From a virus: a stretch of DNA of 25,066 bases. The notes beneath the pieces were generated by a model. It saw only the letters and a program-made list of their open reading frames with translations. It did not search any database and was not told the DNA's origin. Positions 8,466 through 16,579 of this stretch are shown here, one piece after another. The stretch spans positions 1 to 25,066 of IMG/VR virus record IMGVR_UViG_3300037090_000360, one strand, 5' to 3'. The position numbers and the translations under genes were made by a program. Positions within the stretch are counted from its first letter, which is position 1, and each line of letters opens with the position of its first letter.

Positions 8466-9370
8466 TGATCAGTGAATCTAAAATACTATTTGAGAACGTT
8501 AAACATTTTCGCCAATTATTAACTGAAGGCGTTAGTGATAAGGTTATTGTCGATGCTATTAATCAACATAAATTTCTCTATATTTATTATAAAGGAGAAA
8601 ATACAGTTGAAACTGGCTATCGAACAATAAGACCTTTTGTGCTTGGCGTAAATACAAGTGGTAATTTAGCTGTTAGAGCATGGCAGGACAAAGGTAGAAG
8701 TGATAGCCTTAGATCAGATTCTCCAAGAAATAGATTACATCATGAACATGAAGTAGATACGGATGGATTGACAAAACCGGGTTGGCGATTGTTTCTTGTT
8801 AACAATATAACTTCTGCAATACCAACAGGTAAAAGATTTATTGATGCTCAAGGAAATGTTGAAATACCAACAGGATATAAAGAAAATGATAAAGATATGA
8901 CAGGTGGTATAATTGCATCTGTTACATCTGGCGGTAAAATACCTGTGGGCGGTATACCAACAACAAGACAAAAATTGCCGAGATGGGACAAATATAAAAA
9001 CGCAGATAAAAATAACCGACAAATTACAAAAGCAGATGTTCTTGGATTAAATGATATTGCCAAAAGAGTTATGAAAAAACCCATCACGGATTTTTTTGTT
9101 GCAATTGATGATAAAAATAACTTTAATTTACAGGATATAAGAACCAAACTTAGTTTTCCACAAAACGCATATGTGGATGATTTAAGTAATTTATATAATA
9201 GGCTTGTTATGAAAACACCTGTGGATAAAACAGCACAAGATCAGTTTGCAAAAAACCAAAAAGATAAAATGGTAAAAGGTCTTGCCGAAAAGCAAACTCC
9301 ACAAAATCCGTCAATGTTTAAAGAAAATGAAAATAATCCTATTGATAAGAAGACTTTTTTCAAACAATAG
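8465..9370 (+). CDS. WYL-like domain protein with a possible N-terminal capsid-targeting leader
   Basis: WYL domains are SH3-like folds that bind ligands or nucleic acid and often act in defence regulation. Residues ~27-125 fit the pattern: helix VIVDAINQHKFLYIYYKG, then RTIRPFVLGVNTSGNLAVRAW (52-72) and GWRLFLVNNITSA (106-118), matching the family's R-x-I-x-P and R-x-F-x-L-x-x-I positions. The preceding ~21 residues form a short amphipathic leader ending in LTEG (19-22). This is like T4 internal proteins, whose ~10-20 residue capsid-targeting leader is cut after L/I-x-E. The C-terminal half is polar and includes a domain near NADKNNRQITKADVLGLND that I do not know. A packaged WYL protein would be unusual. 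The WYL call is by pattern only; a structure prediction would settle it. Confidence 0.6.
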   Translation: MISESKILFENVKHFRQLLTEGVSDKVIVDAINQHKFLYIYYKGENTVETGYRTIRPFVLGVNTSGNLAVRAWQDKGRSDSLRSDSPRNRLHHEHEVDTDGLTKPGWRLFLVNNITSAIPTGKRFIDAQGNVEIPTGYKENDKDMTGGIIASVTSGGKIPVGGIPTTRQKLPRWDKYKNADKNNRQITKADVLGLNDIAKRVMKKPITDFFVAIDDKNNFNLQDIRTKLSFPQNAYVDDLSNLYNRLVMKTPVDKTAQDQFAKNQKDKMVKGLAEKQTPQNPSMFKENENNPIDKKTFFKQ

Positions 9371-9371
9371 A

Positions 9372-9379
9372 GTATTTAT
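9372..9379 (+). promoter_or_regulatory. GTATTTAT motif, putative phage promoter
   Basis: Third copy, context AGTATTTATA, one base after the TAG stop of the WYL-like gene and 23 bases before the ATG at 9403. The gene it precedes is a single-gene unit closed by a terminator at 10065-10098. Confidence 0.5.
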
Positions 9380-9402
9380 AAAAAAATATAAAAATTTATA
9401 AA

Positions 9403-10083
9403 ATGGCAAAACCAGATTTAAATAAACTTAGAACCGAGATCGATAATCGCAAAAGAGAAAGAAACATATCATCATCACCATTAGGTGAAAGTACAGGTGC
9501 TAATATTGCACCAAGGGATGCTTTTTTATATGAATTGATTAGGTCACATGATACTGGCGTTGAAACACCAGCAACCGATTTAATCAAGTTAGTTGAAAAT
9601 CAAGTTGCAATTAAAAATAAAGAAACGGTACGACATAACATTAATGAAACTGCTGTTGTTGACAGAGTACCAGCACGTCTTCCTATTCAAAACAATAAAG
9701 CTACTGAGATGTCACCTGAAAGAGACGAGCAGTTATTCACTGATCTTCAAAATAAAAGCAAACAAACATTAGCCGACTCAATTGCACCTTATGTTGGTGG
9801 TCAGAAAAAAAATCTTAATCCAACTGCTGGTGCAGCAGTATCACCAATGAATTTAAATGAAGGTTATTTGGTTGAAAACGTAAAAAAGATTGTTGATAAC
9901 TACTTGATTGATAATTTCGGTCCCGTTATCGAAGAAGCAATTAAAGGTACAATTATTGAAATGTATGCTGCAGAAAGAATCAAAGAAGTACTTACCGAGA
10001 ACAAAGAAATGATCAGAGCAGTTATAATTGAAGTTATTAAAGAAATTTCAGACAAAAATAAAGCAAAGAAAGCGCAACTGTAA
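9403..10083 (+). CDS. hypothetical phage protein, possible capsid-internal or scaffold-like, 226 aa
   Basis: No family recognised. The N-terminal third is basic and polar, the middle is disordered-looking (GGQKKNLNPTAGAAVSPM), and the C-terminal ~70 residues form a helical bundle or coiled coil. LNEG at 151-154 sits exactly at the border between the disordered middle and the helical end. Such a layout resembles assembly-core or internal head proteins that are processed by a prohead protease, but this is inference. It is flanked by a GTATTTAT motif in front and an intrinsic terminator whose hairpin loop contains its stop codon, so it is transcribed alone or as the end of a longer message. Confidence 0.78.
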   Translation: MAKPDLNKLRTEIDNRKRERNISSSPLGESTGANIAPRDAFLYELIRSHDTGVETPATDLIKLVENQVAIKNKETVRHNINETAVVDRVPARLPIQNNKATEMSPERDEQLFTDLQNKSKQTLADSIAPYVGGQKKNLNPTAGAAVSPMNLNEGYLVENVKKIVDNYLIDNFGPVIEEAIKGTIIEMYAAERIKEVLTENKEMIRAVIIEVIKEISDKNKAKKAQL

Positions 10084-10098
10084 TTGCGCTTTCTTTTT
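10065..10098 (+). terminator. strong rho-independent terminator
   Basis: A perfect 13-bp stem, AAAGAAAGCGCAA (10065-10077) paired with TTGCGCTTTCTTT (10084-10096), closes a 6-base loop and runs straight into a T-rich tail. The TAA stop of the 226-residue protein (10081-10083) lies in the loop. It separates this unit from the next GTATTTAT motif. Confidence 0.9.
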
Positions 10099-10110
10099 AT
10101 AATCAAGTTT

Positions 10111-10118
10111 GTATTTAT
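10111..10118 (+). promoter_or_regulatory. GTATTTAT motif, putative phage promoter
   Basis: Fourth copy, context TGTATTTATT, directly after the terminator and 21 bases before the ATG at 10140. A terminator immediately before it is the best positional argument that these octamers start new forward transcripts. Confidence 0.55.
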
Positions 10119-10139
10119 TAATAACTTAATATTCTTAAC

Positions 10140-13100
10140 ATGACTTACGATAACTTCTTAAAATTATTGGATGAATTTGAAGAAATACAATCATTTGCAA
10201 AGAAAATCGAATTTGCTAATCGATATTTTCAAAGAATAGGTAGTGGGTCAGGTAGAATTGTTTATGATATTGACGGCACTAAAGTTTTTAAATTAGCAAA
10301 GAATGCTAAAGGTGTTGCTCAAAATGAAGCTGAAATAAACATTGGTTCATATCATGACACCCACAATATAGTTACGAAAGTTTTAGAAAGTAATAATAAT
10401 GGTAGTTGGATTATTTCCGAAAAAGCAAAAAAAGTCAACGAAAGTAGAATTAAACAATTAACTGGCATTCCAAGTTTAAATGAATTATTTTATTTTCTTA
10501 GAAATCACGAAAATAACATTAAAGGTGGTCATAATATTTTTGGTCTGGATACAGATGTTGAAGAATCATTAAATAATAATGAATTCGTTATTGAATTGCA
10601 AGACATAATGTCAAATTATTCAATATCTGCTGGCGACTTAGGTAGACCAAGCACATATGGTGAAGTTCTTCGTGATGGTCAGCCAACAATTGTTTTAACT
10701 GATTATGGATTAACAGGTGAAGTATATGATACTCATTATAATCCAAGTAGAAAGAAAAATGATCGTTATGGTTTCAAAATGTATGAATTATATAATAATA
10801 ATGATGGCAACGATGATATACTTGGAGATATGCCACCACAAGATGCAATAGATACACGTAGAGGCATGTGGGCGCAAATACCTTACAGCGTAGGCGATGG
10901 TAGTGGTGTAATAAATGAAGGTTTTATATCATTTATACTTGACAGAGATAAGTATCCGACAAGAGTGTTGCCGAGCGCACCATATATAGTCGATGAATTT
11001 CATAATTGTGTAAATAATATTGACGAAACTTTGAATCATGTTAAAAATAAAAAGAAATTTTATGAAAATTTATTGAAACTTCAAGAATATCTTATTGAAC
11101 AAAAATTTTATGACAGAGAACCTTTAGGTGAAATTGTATATTTAAAAGAAGATGGTAGTGCTTTATACTCTACTGATAATGCAATGGGACAAGATAATTT
11201 TCCTGTACATAATAACATTGATACTTCACCTTTAATTAGAAATGATCTTGATGCAAATAGAGATAAGAATAATGAAGATTTAGAATATCATAATGTGGTG
11301 GGAGATGCTACGAAAGATCAATACATGTTGGATGAAAGACAATTATCTTCAATGGCTGGCAGCAGTACTGTAGAAGTAAAACAGAAATGCAGATTAGCGG
11401 GTAACGGTAACACTTCAACTGCATGCAATCAAGGAGACATTAGAAACTTGAATATCAAACCTCTTAAAGAAGAAATTTCAGCAAAGGAAGCATATACTGA
11501 TGAAGGTGCATTGAAAACAGTTTTAAACGGAAAAAGAAAGATTGGTTTTGTTCATATAAATAAACCAATTGCTCAAAAATTAGAAAAACTTAAAATTGGT
11601 GTTATTCCAGTAAGAATGACATCGCAAAATACCATGACAGCAATAATATATCGTGATAAAGTAAAAGCATATTTATTGTATGAAATTGCTAAAAAGCATG
11701 GTGGATATTTAAATGATAGAACTCCTGAAGAAGCACGTGAAATAGGACGATTGTTAGAATATAAAGAAGAGGATATTAACGAGTTTATTCATAAAAATTA
11801 TGGTGTAATACCAGATAAATCACCAGACGATTTTAATGATCTGGCTGAAAATGCTTCATTGGATTTTTGGGATTTGAATGAAGGAAATTTTCCAGCATTT
11901 GAAAAAGATATCCAGCAAGACCTTACAACCCATCAATTGGATAAAAAATATATAAGAAGTTATCAGGACGGAGAACACACATATAATGTATATGCTGTTA
12001 ATGGTGATCAAGTTCGTGATAGTGGTTTTATTGAATGGGTAGATGGTGGTAATCATTGGGTTGATGCTGATTTACCGAAAAAAGAACAAAAATATGCAAA
12101 ACATATTGGAGAAAATGATTATTGGATTGATGATGTGTTTATGGTCAAACCAGCAGATTTTGAAGCAATATTATTACATGAGAGAACAGAAAGTTTTATT
12201 ATAAGACATTATGGTTACGAATACGATGATGCTCATGAAATTGCAAATAAAGTTGAATTAATGTTCAGAAAAAAAATACCTGAAGGTGCAAATCGTGCTC
12301 TTGCTGAGAAAATTTATGATATATTTGTAGCTAATTTCAAACCAGAAAAAAGTAAACAGAAACATAAACCAGTAAATGAAAGCATTGCAGATGTGGCAGC
12401 AGAAAAACAATTTGGCATTCAGCATCCAGATACCGATTTTGAAACTCAATTCAGTAAAGAACAAAATATTGAAAATAAAGAAGAAATAATATATATAACA
12501 TCTAATGATAGATCATATAGTAATGTAGCAATGATAAAAAATCCAAAATCATGGCGTAATATTGGTAATAGTGTCAGAGGAGTTATAGATTCTACAGGAA
12601 ATTTATATATTGAATTAGTATCAAAACTAATACATGAAGATATTATTAATGAATTAAGTAGATTAAATCTTATTAAATACCAATCAGATTGGGATAAAAA
12701 ACTCCCTGAAAGTTTTATTACTGTACAACGACATAGAAAAACAAATAATATTTTTCTTGGAGAATCTACTTCAACGATGTATCCAGATGAATTTAGACCT
12801 AAAACAAATTATTGGCAAGAAATTCCAAGTAATAATTTTGCAAAACCAGTTATTCAGAAATTTTTAGATAAAGCAAAACAAAAAAATCCATATATTAATT
12901 TTATTAATGAAACTATTTATGAATATTATAAAAAAAATAAAGAAGAAGATATTTTTGAAAATGAAATATTAAATGAAGGACAGATAATGGCATTAAATTA
13001 TCTTCCGTTTAAAGAAGATGTTGAAGAAGCTGGTGGTAAAATATATTCAGTTGGTGGTGCTGTCAGGGATGAAATTCTCGGTAAAGAATCCAAAGACTTA

Positions 13101-14168
13101 GATATTCTTATTACTGGTGTGCCATTTGAAAAACTTGAAGAAATACTTAGTAAATATGGTGCTGTCAATGCAGTTGGCAAATCATTTGGTATATTAAAAT
13201 TCAAACCAAAAGGCGCAACAGAAGATATTGATATTGCAATTCCACGTACCGAAACACCAACAGGTGAAGGTGGTCATCAGGGATTTGATGTTAAATCAAA
13301 TCATGCTTTGCCAATTGAAAAAGACCTTGAAAGACGTGATTTTACCATCAATGCAATTGCAAAAGATGCTGAAGGTAATATTGTTGACCCATTTGGTGGT
13401 CAAGAAGATTTAAAAAATAAAGTTATTAAGGTTGTTAACCCACAGGCATTTAGTGATGACCCACTCAGAATGTTGCGTGCTGTACAGTTTGCAAGTCGTT
13501 TTGGTTTTACTATTGACCCAGACACAATGAAAATGATTCAGGAAAATGCTGGTCGTGTAAAAGAAATTGCACCTGAGAGAATTTTGACAGAATTCGAGAA
13601 AATTGTCAGAAAATGCAACATTTTGACAGGTGCAATACTACTTAATGAAACTGGTTTGCTTAAAGAAATATTTGGCAGAGGATTAAATTACGATTTTAGA
13701 AATACGAGAGAACCCTTTGATAAAGTTAGAACAATGGGAGAATTTGTTTATCTATTAAGTAAAAATCTTGTTAATAACCCTGCAGAGTTCTATAAAAATA
13801 ATCTTAAAGGTGACGAGAATTCATATAAAGAGATAAAGGCACTTCAATTAGCATATGAAAGTGGAGAGGCTACCAATTTAATCGAAGCAAGATCAATTGC
13901 ACATAATATGTACGTGACATCTCCAACATCATTACAAAGTCAGATATTGCCAAATGTAATTAAAACTGCTGCACAAGAATTATTTGAAGGTAAGTATCCC
14001 AAAACTGTTAATGAACTGGCAGTAAATGGTAATGATTTAATGGAACTTGGTTTACAAGGTAAAGCAGTTGGTGATATGCAAAAATCATTATTATTGAAGA
14101 TTTATTCAAATAAAGTTATGAATAATAAAGAAGATTTACTATCTTTGGCGGGTCAAAATGGAAAATAA
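10140..14168 (+). CDS. polyvalent polyprotein: kinase-like N-terminus, unknown modules, C-terminal CCA-adding nucleotidyltransferase
   Basis: This is a 1342-residue multidomain protein. Residues ~30-200 look like a protein-kinase/phosphotransferase fold: glycine-rich IGSGSGRIVYD (33-43), an FKLAKN lysine (~51), and a DFG-like VLTDYGLTG (185-193); no HRD motif is obvious. Residues 387-440 contain a Cys-containing CRLAGNGNTSTACNQGDI, and 455-555 another conserved-looking unit. Residues 620-712 contain LLHERTES (678-685) followed by AHEIA, zincin-like but lacking HExxH. Residues ~950-1330 form a complete class II CCA-adding/poly(A) polymerase: GGAVRD (972-977), DLD (986-988), RRDFTINAIA (1065-1074), DDPLRMLRA (1106-1114) and a C-terminal GNDLMELGLQGKAVG. 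INEG (258-261), LNEG (579-582) and LNEG (944-947) separate the modules. Met950 has an A/G-rich AAGGA upstream and could serve as an internal start. The nucleotidyltransferase call is firm; the kinase-like call is moderate. Confidence 0.9.
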   Translation: MTYDNFLKLLDEFEEIQSFAKKIEFANRYFQRIGSGSGRIVYDIDGTKVFKLAKNAKGVAQNEAEINIGSYHDTHNIVTKVLESNNNGSWIISEKAKKVNESRIKQLTGIPSLNELFYFLRNHENNIKGGHNIFGLDTDVEESLNNNEFVIELQDIMSNYSISAGDLGRPSTYGEVLRDGQPTIVLTDYGLTGEVYDTHYNPSRKKNDRYGFKMYELYNNNDGNDDILGDMPPQDAIDTRRGMWAQIPYSVGDGSGVINEGFISFILDRDKYPTRVLPSAPYIVDEFHNCVNNIDETLNHVKNKKKFYENLLKLQEYLIEQKFYDREPLGEIVYLKEDGSALYSTDNAMGQDNFPVHNNIDTSPLIRNDLDANRDKNNEDLEYHNVVGDATKDQYMLDERQLSSMAGSSTVEVKQKCRLAGNGNTSTACNQGDIRNLNIKPLKEEISAKEAYTDEGALKTVLNGKRKIGFVHINKPIAQKLEKLKIGVIPVRMTSQNTMTAIIYRDKVKAYLLYEIAKKHGGYLNDRTPEEAREIGRLLEYKEEDINEFIHKNYGVIPDKSPDDFNDLAENASLDFWDLNEGNFPAFEKDIQQDLTTHQLDKKYIRSYQDGEHTYNVYAVNGDQVRDSGFIEWVDGGNHWVDADLPKKEQKYAKHIGENDYWIDDVFMVKPADFEAILLHERTESFIIRHYGYEYDDAHEIANKVELMFRKKIPEGANRALAEKIYDIFVANFKPEKSKQKHKPVNESIADVAAEKQFGIQHPDTDFETQFSKEQNIENKEEIIYITSNDRSYSNVAMIKNPKSWRNIGNSVRGVIDSTGNLYIELVSKLIHEDIINELSRLNLIKYQSDWDKKLPESFITVQRHRKTNNIFLGESTSTMYPDEFRPKTNYWQEIPSNNFAKPVIQKFLDKAKQKNPYINFINETIYEYYKKNKEEDIFENEILNEGQIMALNYLPFKEDVEEAGGKIYSVGGAVRDEILGKESKDLDILITGVPFEKLEEILSKYGAVNAVGKSFGILKFKPKGATEDIDIAIPRTETPTGEGGHQGFDVKSNHALPIEKDLERRDFTINAIAKDAEGNIVDPFGGQEDLKNKVIKVVNPQAFSDDPLRMLRAVQFASRFGFTIDPDTMKMIQENAGRVKEIAPERILTEFEKIVRKCNILTGAILLNETGLLKEIFGRGLNYDFRNTREPFDKVRTMGEFVYLLSKNLVNNPAEFYKNNLKGDENSYKEIKALQLAYESGEATNLIEARSIAHNMYVTSPTSLQSQILPNVIKTAAQELFEGKYPKTVNELAVNGNDLMELGLQGKAVGDMQKSLLLKIYSNKVMNNKEDLLSLAGQNGK

Positions 14169-15099
14169 TAGAAAAGAAATATTGATTTGTAATGAATGTA
14201 ATAAAGAATTTAATTCATTAAAAGGATTGAAAAATCATAATAGATACGGATGTAGTACCAAATTACATTCAAATTATTTTAAATATTGCCCAATATGTAA
14301 TGAAATAATACATTATGAAAGTAAAACTAAATATGATTATGCAATTAAAAATGATTCAAAATGCCATAAATGTGGTAATATTGGTAGAGAAGTGTCTGAA
14401 AACACAAAAATTAAAACATCTAAAACATTAAAAGAAAAATATGATAATGGCACACTAATTCCAAACATGATAGGCGCACATTCAAATGAATCAAGAAAAA
14501 AACAATCTGCAAAGAGAAAGAATTGTAAGTTAACTGAATCGCATAAATTAAATATTTCGATTGGTTTAAATAAATCTGAAAATTTTAAAATATCCGTACA
14601 TTCAAAAGAAAGAGGTAATAAAATTTCAAAAAAATTAACAAATAAAAAATTTTCAAAAGAACATATCATTAAACTTTCTGAATCACATGCAAATGTTGCG
14701 AACGAAAATAATCCGTTTTATAATAAAAGTCATACTAATGAAGCTAAGAATAAAATGAGAATTAGTGCCATTGAAAGAATTAGATTAAATAAGTTTGAAA
14801 ATAATCAAATAGTGCCGTTTTATAACAAAAGAGGTTGTGAATATTTTAATAATCTAATGAAAATCAATAATTGTTTCATACAACACGCTGAAAATGGTGG
14901 TGAATTTTATATTAAGAAATTAGGATATTTTGTTGATGGATATGACGAAAAAAACAATATTGTTTATGAATGGGATGAAAAACGTCATTTTCAAAAAGGT
15001 AAATTAATTGAAAGGGATATTATTAGAGAAAATGAAATTACCAATTTACTAAAATGTGCTTTTATTAGAATTAAAGAAAGTGAGGTAAATAATGATTAA
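14158..15099 (+). CDS. free-standing homing endonuclease (zinc finger, NUMOD3-like repeats, nuclease domain)
   Basis: A mobile DNA endonuclease. It begins with a C2HC zinc finger (Cys11, Cys14, His27, Cys32), then two CxxC pairs (Cys44/47, Cys69/72). The basic middle (about 105-205) carries NUMOD3-like DNA-binding repeats such as KKFSKEHIIKLSES and SHTNEAKNKM. The C-terminal nuclease contains GYFVDGYDEKNNIVYEWDEK and His277, a pattern of acidic residues plus His that fits the Vsr/PD-(D/E)XK-related nucleases of phage homing enzymes. It starts 11 bases inside the polyprotein gene and ends 8 bases into the next gene, so it sits neatly between two genes that look like one packaged-protein series. 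It is even more A/T- and Asn/Lys-rich than its neighbours, consistent with separate mobility. Confidence 0.82.
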   Translation: MENNRKEILICNECNKEFNSLKGLKNHNRYGCSTKLHSNYFKYCPICNEIIHYESKTKYDYAIKNDSKCHKCGNIGREVSENTKIKTSKTLKEKYDNGTLIPNMIGAHSNESRKKQSAKRKNCKLTESHKLNISIGLNKSENFKISVHSKERGNKISKKLTNKKFSKEHIIKLSESHANVANENNPFYNKSHTNEAKNKMRISAIERIRLNKFENNQIVPFYNKRGCEYFNNLMKINNCFIQHAENGGEFYIKKLGYFVDGYDEKNNIVYEWDEKRHFQKGKLIERDIIRENEITNLLKCAFIRIKESEVNND

Positions 15100-15697
15100 G
15101 AAAATTATAGTTGAGGAAATTAAAAAATTTTTCTTAAATGAATTTGCTTATCCTGAAATGAGACCAGAAGAAAAGAATACTTGGGACATAAATGGAGAAA
15201 ATGTTGACATTAATTTCTTTGTACATAAATATGATGAATGGAATCATCAGGGTGGTGAAAATAGTGGTTATAAAGACCCTTCAGAAGCATCAGTGTTAGA
15301 ATTTATAGAGAATAACTATGAAGATTTTACACATGATGAAAAATTAAAAAAAGAGTTGCTTTGGGCATTGACAGATCGAGAAGTTTTAAATGAGAATGAA
15401 TCTAAATATAATAAAGAAAAAGAAGCATTAATGAAATCAAAAAGTATTGATGCTGAAATGAAAGAAAAGATTCTAAAATATTTTACTGCTGGTTCAACAT
15501 ATAAAGAAGGTGGACATGTACATGGTTTAAGCAAGCCAAAAGAATTAATGGACAAAACATCTAAAACAGAAGGTGTTAGTATGGGTGCAGATAAAGACGG
15601 ATTCTTTGTATATACACATCGTCAAAGGTCTAAGTCATATGAATCACCCGAAAAAATATCAATAAAAGACATTGAATTTACTGAAAGTACTGGCTAA
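15092..15697 (+). CDS. hypothetical phage protein with N-terminal LNE leader, 201 aa
   Basis: Unknown function. It begins with an amphipathic leader, MIKKIIVEEIKKFFLNE, then Phe18 and a Pro-rich stretch; LNE at 15-17 is placed like the cut site of a T4 capsid-targeting leader. Residues ~27-100 look globular and acidic, ~105-135 are helical, and the last 50 residues contain a distinct module: TEGVSMGADKDGFFVYTHR followed by a charged stretch ending DIEFTESTG. This end module reads like a conserved phage domain that I cannot name. It is coupled upstream to the homing endonuclease (8-base overlap) and downstream by TAATG to the cysteine-hydrolase-like gene, which may mean the two proteins work together. 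Confidence 0.75.
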   Translation: MIKKIIVEEIKKFFLNEFAYPEMRPEEKNTWDINGENVDINFFVHKYDEWNHQGGENSGYKDPSEASVLEFIENNYEDFTHDEKLKKELLWALTDREVLNENESKYNKEKEALMKSKSIDAEMKEKILKYFTAGSTYKEGGHVHGLSKPKELMDKTSKTEGVSMGADKDGFFVYTHRQRSKSYESPEKISIKDIEFTESTG

Positions 15698-16353
15698 TGA
15701 AAAAAGAAAAATTACTTAAAGAACAACAACGCAATAAATTACTCGAAGATTCGGGCATAAATCTTGTTCAAAATGCAAATTTATTGTCAATTGATATTCA
15801 ACCAGAATATCAAAATGCATTTAATTTTCAATTGAGTAATTATATACGATTTTTAAATAGAAATTTTGATACTATGAATTCTCTTACATTTTTATATAAT
15901 GGTGAGAATACTGTTGGTGGCGTAAGTGAAGGAGAATATAAAATGTGGTTAATAGAAAATGGTATTAAAGAATCAATACTTGATTATGCCAGATTTTACG
16001 ATAAAGGTTATGCATTTTTCAGAAGCTGTATGGATGATGGTCATGATGAAAAAGAAATTGTTAACTTAGTAAAATATATGATTAAACATGACATTAACGA
16101 TAGTAGAGACATTGATGAAGAAATGTGGCAAGGTTTTATGACAGAATATGGATATGATTCAAGTGATGTTCGTGATTTTCTTGAACCAGCACAGGATTGC
16201 ATTAATATACCAGATTTAATGGATTACTTACAAAAATTTTCTGGAAAAATAGTTATATGTGGCGGTGGAATAAACCAATGCTTTAAAGAAGTAGAAATTG
16301 CTTTAAATGCATTGGAAAAAATTTATAATGTTTTAACAAAATTTACTTATTAA
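15697..16353 (+). CDS. cysteine hydrolase (isochorismatase/nicotinamidase fold) candidate
   Basis: The isochorismatase superfamily uses an Asp-Lys-Cys triad to hydrolyse amides, carbamates or enol ethers, including nicotinamide. Here a first strand LLSIDIQPEY (29-38) supplies Asp33 in the family's D-x-Q context. A second block YDKGYAFFRS (101-110) supplies Lys103 in a K-x-Y-x-F context, and a third, KIVICGGGINQC (184-195), supplies Cys195 after a glycine-rich turn, followed by a helix. Order and spacing fit the family, and 218 residues is its usual size. The loops between are not typical, so the substrate is unknown. The first ~25 residues are a charged helix. It is coupled by TAATG to the 201-residue protein. 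It could instead be a non-catalytic phage derivative of the fold. Confidence 0.55.
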   Translation: MKKEKLLKEQQRNKLLEDSGINLVQNANLLSIDIQPEYQNAFNFQLSNYIRFLNRNFDTMNSLTFLYNGENTVGGVSEGEYKMWLIENGIKESILDYARFYDKGYAFFRSCMDDGHDEKEIVNLVKYMIKHDINDSRDIDEEMWQGFMTEYGYDSSDVRDFLEPAQDCINIPDLMDYLQKFSGKIVICGGGINQCFKEVEIALNALEKIYNVLTKFTY

Positions 16354-16393
16354 TTTTATTATTGTATAAGTGTGAGTTACTAAATCCTATAAA

Positions 16394-16401
16394 GTATTTA
16401 T
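16394..16401 (+). promoter_or_regulatory. GTATTTAT motif, only one base before a start codon
   Basis: Fifth copy, context AGTATTTATT. The ATG of the 58-residue gene begins at 16403, so if this were a -10 element the transcript would start inside or after that codon. Either the motif serves the ArdC-like gene at 16576, or the small gene is read from another message, or the motif is not a -10 box. Confidence 0.4.
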
Positions 16402-16402
16402 T

Positions 16403-16579
16403 ATGAAAAGCAAAGACAAAACAAGAACAGTTACACCAATGGATGTAGCCAAATTTTTAGGTGTTGAAAAAGAATATAAAGAAGTTCTTTTTGAACAAGA
16501 ACTGAAAGAAAATCATGATATTATTATGAGTAATAATATCGAAGAAAATAATACTATTAGAAAAGATAACAATAAATGA
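16403..16579 (+). CDS. 58-residue protein sharing a motif with the ArdC-like C-terminus
   Basis: A short gene whose stop overlaps the next ATG (ATGA). Residues 9-29 (TVTPMDVAKFLGVEKEYKEV and Leu) match residues 481-501 of the ArdC-like protein at 17 of 21 positions, and the DNA matches at 53 of 63 bases. The match includes the codons before the internal ATG at 16439, which supports the start at 16403. The rest is acidic and Asn-rich with no recognisable fold. It could be a real small protein that shares a docking or packaging tag with its neighbour, or the remnant of a tail-end duplication. Preserved reading frame and few radical changes favour selection. Confidence 0.6.
   Translation: MKSKDKTRTVTPMDVAKFLGVEKEYKEVLFEQELKENHDIIMSNNIEENNTIRKDNNK
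16427..16489 (+). repeat. 63-bp direct repeat, copy 1 (in the 58-residue gene)
   Basis: This pairs with 18016-18078 at 53 of 63 bases, in the same reading frame. Differences fall mainly at third positions or give conservative changes (Lys/Arg, Leu/Ile, Glu/Asp). Confidence 0.85.

Noticed and set aside
10140-14168. Possible accidental joining of separate genes by a sequencing frameshift
   Set aside because: The frame is continuous for 4 kb with uniform codon use, and the linkers are polar with the same LNEG/INEG sites. A natural fusion is the simpler reading.
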